From a virus: a stretch of DNA of 25,870 bases. The DNA lies in the IMG/VR virus record IMGVR_UViG_3300003690_000139, positions 1-25,870 of that record; one strand, written 5' to 3'. A model generated the notes under the pieces. That model ran no database searches. It worked only from the letters and a program-made list of their open reading frames with translations, and had not been told where the DNA came from. Positions 25,729-25,870 of this stretch are shown piece by piece (position 1 is the first letter of the stretch; each line of letters opens with the position of its first letter). Position numbers and translations under genes: made by a program.

Positions 25729-25870
25729 ATGCCGCTGACGAAGGTTCAGTTTAGACCCGGAATTAACCGCGAGAGTACTTCTTTCGCGGACCAGCAAGGC
25801 TGGTTTGATTCTGATTTGATCCGCTTCCGGAAAGGTCGCCCCGAGAAGATAGGGGGTTGGTCCAGGGTCA
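25729..25870 (+). CDS. Partial structural tail protein (5' end only)
   Basis: The 47 codons present read MPLTKVQFRPGINRESTSFADQ, then QGWFDSDLIRFRKGRPEKIGGWSRV. This opening ('MPL.K~.~~PG~N~E.T.YA.~GGW.D.~~VRFR.G.PEKIGGW') belongs to a widespread family of podovirus-type virion proteins, often called tail or stabilisation protein. It starts nine bases after the DUF7936-like stop without a strong ribosome site and runs off the window. The full length cannot be judged. Confidence 0.7.
   Translation, partial: MPLTKVQFRPGINRESTSFADQQGWFDSDLIRFRKGRPEKIGGWSRV

Noticed and set aside
1-25870. tRNA genes, CRISPR arrays, insertion sequences, integrase and attachment sites
   Set aside because: Looked for by eye and not found. 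The direct repeats present are not spaced like CRISPR, and no transposase or recombinase motif is visible.

Overview
This window looks like about 26 kb of a tailed double-stranded DNA phage, probably a marine one infecting an alphaproteobacterium-like host. The phage call rests on a contiguous head-gene block: large terminase, portal, GroES-like co-chaperonin, scaffold-like protein, gpT-type major capsid, adaptor proteins and a fibre with a C1q-like tip. The habitat and host guesses rest on my recollection that many of these small families (the DUF7227-like, 'MARF..ALGISDRSG', 'MPLTKVQF' and DUF7936-like proteins) come from uncultured marine phages. The large portal and gp4-like adaptors suggest a short-tailed (podovirus-like) virion. 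No integrase, tRNA, CRISPR array or insertion sequence is visible.

Layout. (1) Positions 1-2723, minus strand: two transcription units. One is a run of three small genes (promoter at 1233-1262); the other is a GHKL ATPase whose C-terminus carries a HExxH metallopeptidase-like motif. (2) 2738-3737: a divergent promoter pair, then a plus-strand protein with DnaJ-type CxxCxGxG knuckles and a DUF6011-like C-terminal zinc motif. (3) 3738-4045: a 308-bp AT-rich gap with nested inverted repeats and helically phased CGTNACA repeats, directly upstream of the small terminase. It is a candidate packaging or replication site. (4) 4046-5144: small terminase overlapping a PD-(D/E)XK nuclease whose C-terminus has been swollen by palindromes and TTCGGG repeats. 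(5) 5145-8737: an unusual 3.6-kb block between terS and terL made of short genes on both strands. Several have their own near-consensus promoter, a shared 5' leader and a terminator. Five copies of the 8-mer GTTTAAAC lie downstream of genes in the left 8.2 kb, four of them in this block, along with G-rich (TTCGGG)n tracts. It looks like an array of independently expressed accessory ('moron') cassettes. (6) 8738-25870, all plus strand: the late structural operon, from terL to the start of a tail gene cut by the window edge.

How it works together. TerS and TerL package DNA through the portal into a shell of gpT-like capsid protein. That shell is assembled on the scaffold-like protein, possibly with the phage GroES-like protein modifying the host chaperonin. 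Adaptors and fibres complete the virion. Embedded in the late operon, just after the portal gene, is a perfect copy of the bacterial chromosomal centromere site parS (TGTTTCACGTGAAACA) within a 22-bp palindrome. Host ParB could bind it. This is the most surprising signal in the window. The left third is regulated separately: seven predicted sigma-70-type promoters there carry related C/T-rich or CCCATG-like spacer sequences between -35 and -10, suggesting a common regulator.
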